From Sphingobium sp. 66-54 (GTDB lineage: Bacteria; Pseudomonadota; Alphaproteobacteria; Sphingomonadales; Sphingomonadaceae), in assembly GCA_001899715.1 (NCBI GenBank), contig MKWI01000006.1, positions 248,001 through 312,000 of the forward strand: 64,000 nucleotides of DNA, written 5' to 3'. The position numbers were made by a program, and so were the translations under genes. Under the pieces are notes generated by a model. It was not told the origin of the DNA. It did no database searches and saw nothing but the letters and a program-made list of their open reading frames with translations. Below are positions 54,500 to 63,398 of the stretch, piece by piece (the stretch's first letter is position 1; the number at the start of each line of letters is the position of its first letter).

Positions 54500-57013
54500 A
54501 TGGATGACGCCACCAGTGACGCGACCAGCTATCGGCTCCGGCGCGAGGACGGCCGGCTGGCGCTGCGCGAGCGGTTGACCGCGCTGTGGGCGCAGCGGCG
54601 GTGGCGCTGGCTGAGCTACGCGCTGGGCGCACTGTTCGTCGGCCTGTTCCTGTTCTGGCTCCTGTTCGCGCGCGGCCTGCCCGACGCCAAGAGCCTGCTC
54701 GACTACCAGCCACCGCTACCGACCGTGGTGCGCGATGTGAACGGCCAGCCCGTGCACAGCTTTGCGCGCGAGCGCCGCGTGCAACTGCAATATTCCGATT
54801 TTCCCCCGATGCTGGTGAACGCCTATCTGGCAGCCGAGGATAAGACCTTCTTCAGCCATCATGGCGTGGATCTGCCCGGTTTCGCCGCGGCGGTCATCGA
54901 CTATGCCTCTAAACTCGGCAGCGGCGAGCGCGCCCGCGGCGGCTCCACCATCACCCAGCAGGTCGCCAAGAACCTGCTGATCGGCGATGAATATTCGCCC
55001 ACTCGCAAGATCAAGGAAATGATCCTCGCCTGGCGCATGGAGAATGTGCTGACCAAGCAGCAGATCATGGAGCTGTATCTCAACCAGATCTTTCTGGGAC
55101 GGAACGCCTATGGCGTGCAGGCAGCGGCACGTGCCTATTTCGACAAGGATGTGGGCGACCTCAAGCTGCACGAGGCGGCCTACCTCGCCATCCTGCCGAA
55201 AGGCCCGGCCAATTACCGGCCGGAAGTCTATGCAGCGCGCGCGCTCGAACGGCGCAACTGGGCACTGGGCGAAATGCTCAAGAATGGCTTCATCACCCGC
55301 CCGCAATATGAGGAGGCGCGTGCCCAGCCGCTCGGCACGGTGGCGCAACGCGGCAGCCCCTACGAGCGCTTCGGCGGCTATTATGTCGAGGAGATCCGCC
55401 GCCGGCTGATCGCCCAGTTCGGCGAGACGGCGGAGGATGGCCCCAACAGCGTCTATGCCGGCGGCCTGTGGGTGCGCTCGCCCATCTCGCCCTTCATGCA
55501 GGAGCAGGCGACGCGCGCGCTGCGCGAGGGCCTGCTGCGCTACGACGCCGGCAAGGGCTGGTCCGGCCCCATTGCCAAGGTCGACCCGGCGCGCTGGCAG
55601 GCAGAGTTGGCCGCCTCCAACATCGGCGTCGACTATGCCGACTGGACGGTTGCGGTGGTGCTGGAGAAAACAGGCGGTAGCGCCTCGATCGGCCTGCCGG
55701 ACGGGCGAACCTCCACCCTGCCGCGCGGTTCGGCGATGCTGATCGACCGGCGCACCGGTGGCATCACCTTCGATTCGCTGAAGGCTGGCGACATCATCGC
55801 AGTGAAGCCCGAGGGCAACGCCTATGCACTCCGCAATATCCCCGGCGTCTCCGGCGGCATGATGATCGAGAATGTGCGCACCGGCCGCGTCTACGCGATG
55901 CAGGGCGGCTTCGATTCGCGCCTCTCCGCCTATAACCGCGTGACCCAGGCGATGCGTCAGCCCGGCTCGACTATCAAGCCGTTCGTCTATGCCGCCGCGC
56001 TGGACAACGGCATGACGCCGGCCTCGATCATTATCGACGGGCCGTTCTGCGTCTATCAGGGGGGTCGGCTCGGGCAGAAATGCTTCCGCAATTTCAGCGG
56101 CGGCGGGGCGGGTCCGCAGACGATGCGCTGGGGTGTCGAGCAGTCGCGCAACCTGATGACCGTGCGCGCCGCCGCGCAGACCGGCATGCCGCGCGTGGTG
56201 GCGACCATCAAGGCGATGGGCATCGGCGACTATCAGCCTTATCTCGCCTTCGCGCTCGGCGCCGGCGAGACGACGGTGGAGCGGATGGTCAACGCTTATG
56301 CCATGCTCGCCAACCACGGCCGCCAACTCACTCCCAAGGTGATGGACTATGTGCAGGACCGCAACGGCAAGGTGATCTGGCCGCTTAACTGGAAGCCCTG
56401 CGAAGGGTGCAATACGCAGGACTGGACCGGCGAGGCGATGCCCCGCTTCGCACCGGCCGGCAAGCAGGCGATGAATCCGATGACCGCCTATCAGGTGGTC
56501 CATATCGCCGAGGGCGTGATCCAGCGCGGCACCGCCACCAGCCTGCGCGACCTCGATCGACCGCTGTTCGGCAAGACCGGCACCACCAACGGGCCGACCA
56601 ACGTCTGGTTCGTCGGCGGCTCACCAGACATCGTGGCGGGCGTCTATGTCGGCTACGATCAGCCGCGCAATCTCGGCGGCTACGCGCAGGGCGGCACCAT
56701 GGCGGCGCCGATCTGGAAATCCGCCATGGCGCCCATCCTCAAGGACATGCCCAGGACGCCGTTCGTGGCGCCGGCGGGCATCCGTATGGTGCGGATCGAC
56801 CGGCGCAGCGGCAAGCGAGTCTACGGCGGCTGGCCGACGAACGACCCCAAGCCGGCAATCATCTGGGAAGCCTTCAAACCCGAGACCGAGCCGCGCATCT
56901 CGATGCGCCGCGACGAGATGGTCGAGCGCGCCGCACAGGACAAAGCTGCCGCCAGCACCGGCCGCCGCGACATCGCGCGCGACTTCGCCGGGGATCAGGG
57001 CGGTATTTACTGA
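54500..57013 (+). CDS. mrcA: Penicillin-binding protein 1A, bifunctional peptidoglycan synthase
   Basis: 837 residues. Order: short cytoplasmic tail, membrane helix (about 35-57), GT51 domain with YLAAEDKTFFSHHGVD (catalytic Glu) and RGGSTITQQVAKNLL, an OB-like domain (about 300-440), and a transpeptidase domain with Ser490 in PGSTIKPF, SRN-type EQSRNLM and KTG in GKTGTTNGPTN. It polymerises and crosslinks peptidoglycan. Lies directly downstream of the amidase gene. Confidence 0.97.
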   Translation: MDDATSDATSYRLRREDGRLALRERLTALWAQRRWRWLSYALGALFVGLFLFWLLFARGLPDAKSLLDYQPPLPTVVRDVNGQPVHSFARERRVQLQYSDFPPMLVNAYLAAEDKTFFSHHGVDLPGFAAAVIDYASKLGSGERARGGSTITQQVAKNLLIGDEYSPTRKIKEMILAWRMENVLTKQQIMELYLNQIFLGRNAYGVQAAARAYFDKDVGDLKLHEAAYLAILPKGPANYRPEVYAARALERRNWALGEMLKNGFITRPQYEEARAQPLGTVAQRGSPYERFGGYYVEEIRRRLIAQFGETAEDGPNSVYAGGLWVRSPISPFMQEQATRALREGLLRYDAGKGWSGPIAKVDPARWQAELAASNIGVDYADWTVAVVLEKTGGSASIGLPDGRTSTLPRGSAMLIDRRTGGITFDSLKAGDIIAVKPEGNAYALRNIPGVSGGMMIENVRTGRVYAMQGGFDSRLSAYNRVTQAMRQPGSTIKPFVYAAALDNGMTPASIIIDGPFCVYQGGRLGQKCFRNFSGGGAGPQTMRWGVEQSRNLMTVRAAAQTGMPRVVATIKAMGIGDYQPYLAFALGAGETTVERMVNAYAMLANHGRQLTPKVMDYVQDRNGKVIWPLNWKPCEGCNTQDWTGEAMPRFAPAGKQAMNPMTAYQVVHIAEGVIQRGTATSLRDLDRPLFGKTGTTNGPTNVWFVGGSPDIVAGVYVGYDQPRNLGGYAQGGTMAAPIWKSAMAPILKDMPRTPFVAPAGIRMVRIDRRSGKRVYGGWPTNDPKPAIIWEAFKPETEPRISMRRDEMVERAAQDKAAASTGRRDIARDFAGDQGGIY

Positions 57014-57028
57014 TACGCAGATCCGCCG

Positions 57029-57050
57029 TCCGCCATTCGTAGCATGCGGA
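57029..57050 (+). terminator. Possible weak hairpin after mrcA
   Basis: TCCGC (57029-57033) pairs with GCGGA (57046-57050), with CAT/ATG pairing inside past one bulged base. It is followed by GCGCTTT. It lies between mrcA and the convergent cyclase gene. Weak by sequence. Confidence 0.3.
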
Positions 57051-57060
57051 GCGCTTTACC

Positions 57061-58050
57061 TCAGGCCGCCAGTCGGCAAATCGTGCAGTTACGGCCGGCG
57101 CTTTTTGCCTCGTAGAGAAGCTGGTCGGCGACGCGCAGCGCCTCGTCCGGGTTGGCGCCGCACATGGCGATGCCGGCGGAGAAGGTGACGCGGCCGATCG
57201 TCTCGTCAGTATCGCGCACGCGCATCCGCCGCGCGGAAACGGCCTCGCGCGCCTTCTCGATCAGCGCATAGGCGGCATCCGCGTCCACGCCGGGCAATAC
57301 CACGACAAACTCCTCGCCACCGAACCGACCGACGACATGCGGACTCATCGTCTCGGACAGCGTCTCGGCCACCGCCTGCAACACACGGTCCCCCACGGCA
57401 TGGCCGAAGCGGTCGTTGATTGCCTTGAAATGGTCGATGTCGCAGAAGGCGACCGCCAGCGGCGTGCCGCGATCGACCAGCGTCTGCAACTGCCGGTCCA
57501 CAGCCCGGCGGTTGGGCAGGTTGGTGAGGGCATCACGCGTCGCGTCGTCGCGCGCGGCGTCAAGGTCCTGGCGCAGCCGCTCGGTCTCGCGTCGCGTCTC
57601 GTTCAACCGCCGCTCCATATCGGCGGTCCGCTCGATCATCGCGGCGATGAGATCGGCAAGGTCGGCCTGACCCACAGCCCGCCGTGCATTGTCGGTAAGA
57701 TCGCGGTTGAAGTCGCCCGCATCGCGCAGCGCCGCTGCGGTGATATCGGCGAAGGAGAGCATCTGATGACGGAGTTCGGCCTGGGGGCCGTCGAGCGGCG
57801 AGGTGGCCGCCGCCCCATGACCGGTCTCGCCTGGCGCCATGTCCAGCATCTCGTCGACATCCTTCTGCACCAGCCGCACGCCGCCTTCCATGGCGGCATC
57901 GGCCGTCTTGCGTAGCCAGCCGTTGGCGCCAGTCAGATAGAGATAGGCAAAGGTGTAGTTGGACGGGGTCGGGTCCAGCCTGTTGCTGTCGAGGAAGCGA
58001 ATGGCTTCCTCCGCCGTCCTGCGATTGATCGTCTTGCGATCCACCATCAC
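57061..58050 (-). CDS. Soluble diguanylate cyclase (GGDEF)
   Basis: 329 residues, no membrane helix. The N-terminal helical region (about 1-150) is not assigned; it contains RRTAEEAIRFLDSNRLDPTP, NYTFAYLYLTGANG and a coiled-coil run (ERTADMERRLNETRRETERL) before the GGDEF domain. The active site GGEEF is at 244-248 in GRFGGEEF, with DALTNLPNRRAVD and CDIDHFKAIND upstream. No RxxD inhibitory site precedes it. It should produce c-di-GMP. Converges with mrcA. A perfect TCGTTAACGA palindrome (58102-58111) lies 52 bases upstream. Confidence 0.9.
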   Translation of the reverse strand: MMVDRKTINRRTAEEAIRFLDSNRLDPTPSNYTFAYLYLTGANGWLRKTADAAMEGGVRLVQKDVDEMLDMAPGETGHGAAATSPLDGPQAELRHQMLSFADITAAALRDAGDFNRDLTDNARRAVGQADLADLIAAMIERTADMERRLNETRRETERLRQDLDAARDDATRDALTNLPNRRAVDRQLQTLVDRGTPLAVAFCDIDHFKAINDRFGHAVGDRVLQAVAETLSETMSPHVVGRFGGEEFVVVLPGVDADAAYALIEKAREAVSARRMRVRDTDETIGRVTFSAGIAMCGANPDEALRVADQLLYEAKSAGRNCTICRLAA

Positions 58051-58101
58051 ACTCCATCAACTCCGCCAATCAGGCTGCGATAGGCACGCATCATGAAAAG
58101 G

Positions 58102-58111
58102 TCGTTAACGA
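58102..58111. promoter_or_regulatory. 10-bp palindrome upstream of the cyclase gene
   Basis: TCGTTAACGA is a perfect palindrome in an AT-richer patch between the divergent cyclase and prfB genes, 52 bases before the cyclase start. It could be a regulator site; no known consensus is matched with confidence. Confidence 0.3.
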
Positions 58112-58333
58112 TATGATGCGCACTTTTCCGCCAATTTTTCGTGACGAGAGAAGGGTCTTTCTACCTGGCGGCCATCCTCTCCCAGCGCCGCCAGACAGTA
58201 AGCTACGCAAACGAAACGGCATTCCTTCACCGGCCGGGTTCACGCTCCGCCCTTGACCTCACGCCCATGCCGTCGCATCCGGCGGCGCCCGCCCTTATAT
58301 TCGGGCCACGGAATTTTTTACGGAGACCCGCTC

Positions 58334-59461
58334 ATGCGCGCCGAAGCGCAAGCCCATGTCGACCGCATCACCGCTGCGCTCGACCTTCTGCGCCGCTTCC
58401 TGGACTGGGACCGGGCGCTGCGGCGACTCGACGAGCTGAACGCGCGCGTCGAGGACCCGACGCTGTGGGACAATCAGAAAGCCGCGCAGGAGGTGATGCG
58501 CGAGCGTACCCGGCTGGATACAGCCATCTCCGCCACGCGCGCCATCGAACGGGAAATGACCGACACGGTCGAGCTGATCGAGATGGCCGATGCGGAAGGC
58601 GACGAGGAGATGGCGACCGAGGGCGTGGAGAGCCTCGCCGCACTCGCCGACCGTGCCGATCGCGACAAGGTGACGGCGCTGCTCTCGGGCGAAGCGGATG
58701 GCAACGATACCTATGTCGAGATCCATGCAGGCGCCGGCGGCACCGAGAGCCAGGATTGGGCCGAGATGCTCCAGCGCATGTATCAGCGCTGGGCCGAGAA
58801 GCGCGGCTTCAAGGTGGAGATCATCGAATATCAAGCCGGTGAGCAGGCCGGCATCAAGTCCGCCACGCTGCTGCTCAAGGGCCAGAACGCCTATGGCTAT
58901 GCCAAGACCGAGAGCGGCGTGCACCGGCTCGTGCGCATCTCGCCCTATGACAGCTCGGCGCGGCGGCACACCAGCTTCTCCTCGGTGTGGGTCTATCCGG
59001 TGATCGACGACAATATCGAGATCGACATCAAGGAAAGCGACCTCAAGATCGACACCTACCGCTCCTCCGGCGCGGGTGGGCAGCACGTCAACACCACCGA
59101 TTCGGCAGTGCGCATCACCCACGTCCCCACCGGCATCGTCGTTGCCAGCCAGAACGACCGCTCGCAGCATAAGAACCGCGCGACCGCCATGGGCATGCTC
59201 AAGGCGCGCCTCTATGAGGCCGAGCTGCGCGAGCGCGAGGAGAAGGCTTCCGGCGAATATCAGGCCAAGACCGAGATCGGCTGGGGCCACCAGATCCGCT
59301 CCTATGTGCTCCAGCCCTATCAGCTCGTGAAGGACCTGCGCACCGGCGTCACATCCACCGCTCCCGACGACGTGCTCGATGGCGATCTCGACCCGTTCAT
59401 GGCTGCCGCGCTCAGCCAGAAGGTGACGGGCGAAACGGTGGCCGTGGAGGATGTCGACTGA
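58334..59461 (+). CDS. prfB: Peptide chain release factor 2
   Basis: 375 residues from ATG 58334, with GGAG upstream. It reads UGA and UAA stop codons and releases the peptide. The reading frame is continuous, with no programmed +1 frameshift site near codon 26 as in E. coli. Seen: the N-terminal helical domain, the codon-recognition region SGVHRLVRISPYDSSARRHT with SPY in place of the usual SPF, and the GGQ motif at 248-250 in SGAGGQHVNTTDSAV. The stop overlaps the next start (TGATG). Confidence 0.97.
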   Translation: MRAEAQAHVDRITAALDLLRRFLDWDRALRRLDELNARVEDPTLWDNQKAAQEVMRERTRLDTAISATRAIEREMTDTVELIEMADAEGDEEMATEGVESLAALADRADRDKVTALLSGEADGNDTYVEIHAGAGGTESQDWAEMLQRMYQRWAEKRGFKVEIIEYQAGEQAGIKSATLLLKGQNAYGYAKTESGVHRLVRISPYDSSARRHTSFSSVWVYPVIDDNIEIDIKESDLKIDTYRSSGAGGQHVNTTDSAVRITHVPTGIVVASQNDRSQHKNRATAMGMLKARLYEAELREREEKASGEYQAKTEIGWGHQIRSYVLQPYQLVKDLRTGVTSTAPDDVLDGDLDPFMAAALSQKVTGETVAVEDVD

Positions 59462-60216
59462 TGCGGCACGGCGCGGTGAGGACGCTCGGCATGGCCCTGC
59501 TCCTTCTCGCGCCGGCTGCCTGCGATTCGCTGGCTCCGCGCGCCAGCGACCGGCCGGAGACCGCGCGAGACTTCCCCCGCGCCGACCGGCCGGTGGCGCC
59601 GATCATCTCGACCCGCTGGTCCACCGAGGAAGCCCGCGACCGGGTGAACGAGGCTGAGGACATCATGGATCGGGCCGGCATCCGCCCCGGCATGACCGTC
59701 GCGGATATCGGCGCGGGCGAGGGCTACTACACCGTGCGTCTCGCCAGGCGTGTCGGCCCCGAGGGGCGGGTGCTGGGGCAGGACATCATCGCCGAGGTGA
59801 TCGACCAGCTCGGCCGGCGGGTGACGCGCGGAAACTGGGAGAATGTCAGCGTCAAGCTCGGCACGCCCGACGACCCCAAGCTGCCCGACGCCAGCTTCGA
59901 CCGCGTGCTGATGGTCCACATGTATCATGAAATCGCCGAGCCTTATGCGTTCCTCTGGCGGCTTTATCCGGCGCTTAAGCAGGGCGGCGAGGTGATCGTC
60001 GTCGACATGGATCGACCGACCGCGCAGCATGGCACTCCGCTGGCGCTGCTGCGCTGCGAGTTCGAGGCGGTCGGCTTCAAGTTGATCGGCAGCGAGGCCC
60101 ATACCGCCGCCGGTGGCTACCTCGCCCGCTTCTCGCTGGGCGGCACTCGCCCCGCACCGGACGAGATCGCCCCCTGTCGGCTCGCACGCACAAACCGGAG
60201 CGCAACGGCAGACTAA
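59461..60216 (+). CDS. Exported/lipoprotein-like SAM-dependent methyltransferase (COG4798-like)
   Basis: 251 residues, translationally coupled to prfB. The N-terminus reads as a signal peptide with a possible lipobox ending at Cys21 (LLLLAPAACDS). A Rossmann methyltransferase domain follows: TVADIGAGEGYYTVRLAR for SAM binding, VLGQDI, FDRVLMVHMYHEI and GGEVIVVDMDRP. Related proteins are annotated as predicted methyltransferases with signal peptides. SAM is not known in the periplasm, so location or substrate is a puzzle. Confidence 0.75.
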   Translation: MRHGAVRTLGMALLLLAPAACDSLAPRASDRPETARDFPRADRPVAPIISTRWSTEEARDRVNEAEDIMDRAGIRPGMTVADIGAGEGYYTVRLARRVGPEGRVLGQDIIAEVIDQLGRRVTRGNWENVSVKLGTPDDPKLPDASFDRVLMVHMYHEIAEPYAFLWRLYPALKQGGEVIVVDMDRPTAQHGTPLALLRCEFEAVGFKLIGSEAHTAAGGYLARFSLGGTRPAPDEIAPCRLARTNRSATAD

Positions 60217-60339
60217 GGTCTGTACCAGCCTCGCCTCGGAGCGAGTCTGTGAAATCGTGCTGCATCCCTTTCGTGTCGCGCATAGGCGGAATGCGAGCGG
60301 GAGCACGGAGTTGAGGCCCCATTCTGCTGACGCCGGCCG

Positions 60340-61014
60340 TCAGCCGATCCGTCGGCCGGACCAGATCACCCGGCCGATGATCGAGACGAGATCGGGATCA
60401 ATATTCTCCCACGTGGGATAGAGCGGGTTGTCACTGCGCACCGAGAAGCGGCCCAGCCCCGATGCGAGCGCGACACGCTTGACCATCAGCACGCCATCCA
60501 TCCGCAGCACGTAAATGCCGTCGCGTAGCCGCTCGGCGCCATCGCTGCGGTCGACCATGATATCGTCGCCGTCGCCCAGCGTCGGCTGCATCGATTCGCC
60601 GTCAACGCGGATGATCGAGAGCATGTCCGGCCGGCCGCCGAGCGCACGTACCCAGCGTCGGTCGAAGCTGAAAGTACCGATCGCCGGCTCGTCCTCCTGC
60701 AAGGAGCCTGCGCCGGCCGAAGCCCCGAGCGCAAGCCGCGGCACCGCGACCAAACCCTCGCGCCGCCCTGTCCCGCGCTCCGCTCCCTTGCGCCATGTCG
60801 GCTCCTCGGGCGCACCGAGCAACCGCTCGTCCACGCTAAAAAAGCGGGCGAGCACGCGGCGGTCGGCCTCATCCAGCTTGCGGGGGGTGCCGCGCTTGAC
60901 GAACTGCTGGATATAGGCCGGGTTGCGGCCGAGCAGCTTCGAGACCGCACCGTAGGTCACGCTGCGTTCCTGGATCAGCCGTTCCAGAACGGCCCGTGGG
61001 TCGATCGTTTCCAT
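60340..61014 (-). CDS. Phage-type repressor with S24 (LexA-like) peptidase domain
   Basis: 224 residues. The N-terminal HTH (about 8-60) reads LIQERSVTYGAVSKLLGRNPAYIQQFVKRGTP. A linker with an Ala-Gly pair (ASAGAGS) precedes the S24 domain, with the catalytic Ser in VDGESMQPTLGDGD and Lys in LMVKRVALASG. Such proteins repress a divergent promoter and may self-cleave in an SOS-like response. It is divergent from a Cro-like small gene with three similar operators between (61031-61086), as in phage lysogeny modules, but no phage structural or integrase gene is nearby. Confidence 0.9.
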   Translation of the reverse strand: METIDPRAVLERLIQERSVTYGAVSKLLGRNPAYIQQFVKRGTPRKLDEADRRVLARFFSVDERLLGAPEEPTWRKGAERGTGRREGLVAVPRLALGASAGAGSLQEDEPAIGTFSFDRRWVRALGGRPDMLSIIRVDGESMQPTLGDGDDIMVDRSDGAERLRDGIYVLRMDGVLMVKRVALASGLGRFSVRSDNPLYPTWENIDPDLVSIIGRVIWSGRRIG

Positions 61015-61030
61015 GCCCGGATCATAGACA

Positions 61031-61086
61031 TAGGATTTTCCCTAGACAAGTAGGATTTTGCATAGAAGATTATAGGAATATTCCTA
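61031..61086. promoter_or_regulatory. Three spaced TAGG-N6-CCTA operator sites
   Basis: Three dyads: TAGG-ATTTTC-CCTA at 61031-61044, TAGG-ATTTTG-CATA at 61051-61064 (one mismatch) and TAGG-AATATT-CCTA at 61073-61086. Start-to-start spacing is 20 and 22 bp, two helical turns. The last lies inside a perfect 16-bp palindrome ATAGGAATATTCCTAT (61072-61087). AT-rich DNA between the divergent repressor (start 61014) and the Cro-like gene (start 61124). Likely the repressor's operators and both promoters. Confidence 0.7.
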
Positions 61087-61123
61087 TTACCCGAGTCCCG
61101 CAACGAGAGGAGCCTGCGCCGTA

Positions 61124-61309
61124 ATGTCCACCCTGAGTAACATCGAAAGCTTTCTGCGCCACACCGGCATGCCGCCGGCACGCTTCGGCCGTGAGGCGGT
61201 GCGCGACCCCCGCTTCGTCTTCGATCTGCGCAAAGGCCGCGAGCCGACCGTCCGCACCCAGCGACGGGTAGAACATTTCATGAACATATACAAGGGGATC
61301 GCGGAATGA
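61124..61309 (+). CDS. Small Cro-like DNA-binding protein
   Basis: 61 residues. Seen: IESFLRHTGMPPARFGREAV, then FVFDLRKGREPTVRTQRRVE, a helix-turn-helix-like pattern in which LRKGREP resembles the recognition-helix region of small XRE/Cro-like proteins common in alphaproteobacteria. It faces the S24 repressor gene across three operators, and its last bases overlap the following gene (ATGA), so the two are translationally coupled. Probably an antagonist or partner of the repressor (inference). Confidence 0.65.
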   Translation: MSTLSNIESFLRHTGMPPARFGREAVRDPRFVFDLRKGREPTVRTQRRVEHFMNIYKGIAE

Positions 61310-61710
61310 GCGGCAGGAACGGCGCCGCCAAGCGCCACAGGCGGCTGTGCATCAGGCGGTGTGAAACCCATTTGATCCGCCCCACGGCGCCACGCCCGCA
61401 ACGGCGCGATTGCCAGGGCCAACTCCTCGCGCGGCTGCGCGCCATGGCGGGACCGGCCGGGACGATCACCCAGGCAACGATGCGCCCCTGGTGCAGCGCA
61501 ACCTTCGTCGGCGCGCAACATCGGCTGGTGCTGAAGCTGACCGGATCCGATGCGAACATGGCGGCGACCGCGCTCGCTACCGCATTGAGCGAGGCCGATT
61601 TCGCACTGCACGGCCATATCGTCGCGGACGTGGTGGTGGATGCCCTCCTGCGCGAGAGGCCGGACAGCGCCACGCTGGTGCTGGCTATCCTGACGATCGA
61701 GGATTGGTGA
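61306..61710 (+). CDS. Hypothetical protein coupled to the Cro-like gene
   Basis: 134 residues from ATG 61306, overlapping the Cro-like stop (ATGA). Family not recognised. The N-terminal 45 residues are Arg-rich with several Cys and may be disordered or nucleic-acid binding. The C-terminal part is a compact alpha/beta domain: TITQATMRPWCSATFVGAQHR, LVLKLTGSDANMAATALATA, LSEADFALHGHIVADVVVDALL in parts, ending TIEDW. No membrane segment. Its place under the repressor's operators suggests regulated expression, perhaps in DNA damage. Confidence 0.6.
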   Translation: MSGRNGAAKRHRRLCIRRCETHLIRPTAPRPQRRDCQGQLLARLRAMAGPAGTITQATMRPWCSATFVGAQHRLVLKLTGSDANMAATALATALSEADFALHGHIVADVVVDALLRERPDSATLVLAILTIEDW

Positions 61711-61721
61711 GCGCGAACCGC

Positions 61722-62291
61722 TCAACGCGGCCGGACGGGATGCCCCTCGGCCAGCTTGCGCAGCGTCGCCAACGCTTTGGCCAGCGCGGCTTCGACATCC
61801 TCAGCGGCAGGCGTCTGCCGGGCGGTGCCCTGCTCGAAACGATCGGCCAGCGCGGTCAGATCACCCGTGGCGACGCGCGGCAGGCTCCGCGTCCACCCCT
61901 GCGACACGGGTGCCGGACAAGGCGGCGGGACGGGGATGGGCCGTGCTGTGGCGGCCGCCATCAACTGCGCAATCTGCGCATCGCTCATCGGCGCGGGCGC
62001 GCGTGGCGAGGCGACCGGATCGGCAGCGGGACATACAGCCTCGGCCTGCCGGACCAACTCCGGCGCAGGGAGATCGCGGCTGGCGAACAAAGGACGGCGC
62101 GGCGGCGCATCGGGATGACGGTCCCGCCGGCGGCGCGGGAGAGCTTCGGCCGCAGCTTGCGCCGTGGCGGCATCGCGGAACCGACGGACCAGCGCGAGCC
62201 AGTCTCCCGCCACACTGTGCAGCATCCGCAGAGCCGGTGGCCGTTCCCACCGAGTCTCCCCGCTCGCTTCCGTCATCGCTCTGGCGCTCAT
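61722..62291 (-). CDS. Hypothetical Pro/Ala/Arg-rich protein
   Basis: 189 residues from ATG 62291, with GGGGGA upstream. Family unknown. The N-terminus is helical (RMLHSVAGDWLALVRRFRDAATAQAAAEAL); then comes a long Pro/Arg-rich middle (RRRRDRHPDAPPRRPLFA, PMSDAQIAQLMAAATARPIPVPPP) and a C-terminal helix (EDVEAALAKALATLRKLAEG). No signal peptide. Converges with the 134-residue gene, 11 bp apart. Codon use is GC3-rich as in other genes, supporting real coding. Confidence 0.6.
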   Translation of the reverse strand: MSARAMTEASGETRWERPPALRMLHSVAGDWLALVRRFRDAATAQAAAEALPRRRRDRHPDAPPRRPLFASRDLPAPELVRQAEAVCPAADPVASPRAPAPMSDAQIAQLMAAATARPIPVPPPCPAPVSQGWTRSLPRVATGDLTALADRFEQGTARQTPAAEDVEAALAKALATLRKLAEGHPVRPR

Positions 62292-62435
62292 TATGTCCCC
62301 CAAATGCGTGCAACACCGATTCGCTAGCAGCATTTGGTAAACAGGATCGTAACGACCCTCTGCGCTGCTCACGCCCGCCGATTGACGCGCCTCGCACGCC
62401 ATGCGACGCCTCCTCCGCCCGAGAGGAGGCATGTC

Positions 62436-63398
62436 ATGGCGATACCCGATCAATTGGCCCGAGGCCTGCGGTTGCCGGCGATCGGCGCACCGATGTTCAT
62501 CGTCTCCAACCCGACGCTGGTGATCGCCCAGTGCACCGCCGGCATCATCGGCGCTTTCCCCTCGCTCAATCCGCGCGCGCCCGAGCGGCTGGACGGCTGG
62601 TTGAAGGAGATCACGCAAGCGCTCGCCGCGCATGACACCGCCCACCCGGAGCAGCCGGCCGCACCCTATGCGGTCAACCTCATCGTCCACCGCTCCAATC
62701 CGCACCTGATGGAGGATCTGGCGACCTGCGCACGCTTCAAGGTGCCACTGGTCATCACGTCGCTCGGCGCCAATGCGGAGGTAAACGACGCGGTTCACGG
62801 CTGGGGCGGGCTGGTTTTTCATGACGTCATCAACCAGCGCTTCGCCCGCAAGGCGGTGGAGAAAGGCGCGGACGGGCTGATCCTCGTCGCCGCCGGGGCG
62901 GGCGGCCACGCGGGGGCCCAATCGCCCTTCGCGCTGGTCGCCGAGACGCGGACCTGGTTCGACGGGCCGGTCGCCGTTTCCGGCGCAATCGCCACCGGCG
63001 CGGGTATTCTCGCCGCGCGGGCGATGGGTGGAGACTTCGCCTATATCGGTTCGCCCTTCATCGCGACGGACGAGGCGCGCGCCAGCGACGCCTACAAGCA
63101 GGGCATCGTCGCCGGCAGCGCGGCCGATATCATCTACTCCAGTTATTTCACCGGCGTTCGCGGCAACTATCTGCGCGCTTCGATCCTCGCTCAAGGGCTC
63201 GATCCTGACGCCCTGCCTGAGAGCGATCCTTCCGCAATGGACTTCGCCAAAGCCAGCGGCGCCAAAGCGTGGCGCGACATCTGGGGTGCCGGGCAAGGCA
63301 TCGGCTCGGTGACGGAGATCGCGCCTGCCGCCCGGCTGATCGGGCGACTCGCGAGCGAGTATGCGGCTGCACGGGCAAGATTGTGCAGCGAGGCGTAG
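62436..63398 (+). CDS. Nitronate monooxygenase family FMN enzyme
   Basis: 320 residues from ATG 62436, with AGGAGG 7-8 bases upstream. TIM-barrel flavoprotein. Seen: LPAIGAPMFIVSNPTLVIAQCTAGIIGAFPSLN in parts, VPLVITSLGANAEV, ILVAAGAGGHAGAQSPFALV with the GGHxG FMN-binding loop, VAVSGAIATGAGILAARAMGGDFAYIGSPFIA in parts. It oxidises nitronates (such as propionate 3-nitronate) to carbonyl compounds plus nitrite, or may act on other substrates in this family (including enoyl reductases). Monocistronic, between two minus-strand genes. Confidence 0.9.
   Translation: MAIPDQLARGLRLPAIGAPMFIVSNPTLVIAQCTAGIIGAFPSLNPRAPERLDGWLKEITQALAAHDTAHPEQPAAPYAVNLIVHRSNPHLMEDLATCARFKVPLVITSLGANAEVNDAVHGWGGLVFHDVINQRFARKAVEKGADGLILVAAGAGGHAGAQSPFALVAETRTWFDGPVAVSGAIATGAGILAARAMGGDFAYIGSPFIATDEARASDAYKQGIVAGSAADIIYSSYFTGVRGNYLRASILAQGLDPDALPESDPSAMDFAKASGAKAWRDIWGAGQGIGSVTEIAPAARLIGRLASEYAAARARLCSEA

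Noticed and set aside
58334..58440. Looked for a programmed +1 frameshift early in prfB.
   Set aside because: The frame from ATG 58334 is continuous to the GGQ motif and stop; no in-frame UGA or slippery CUUUGA is present.
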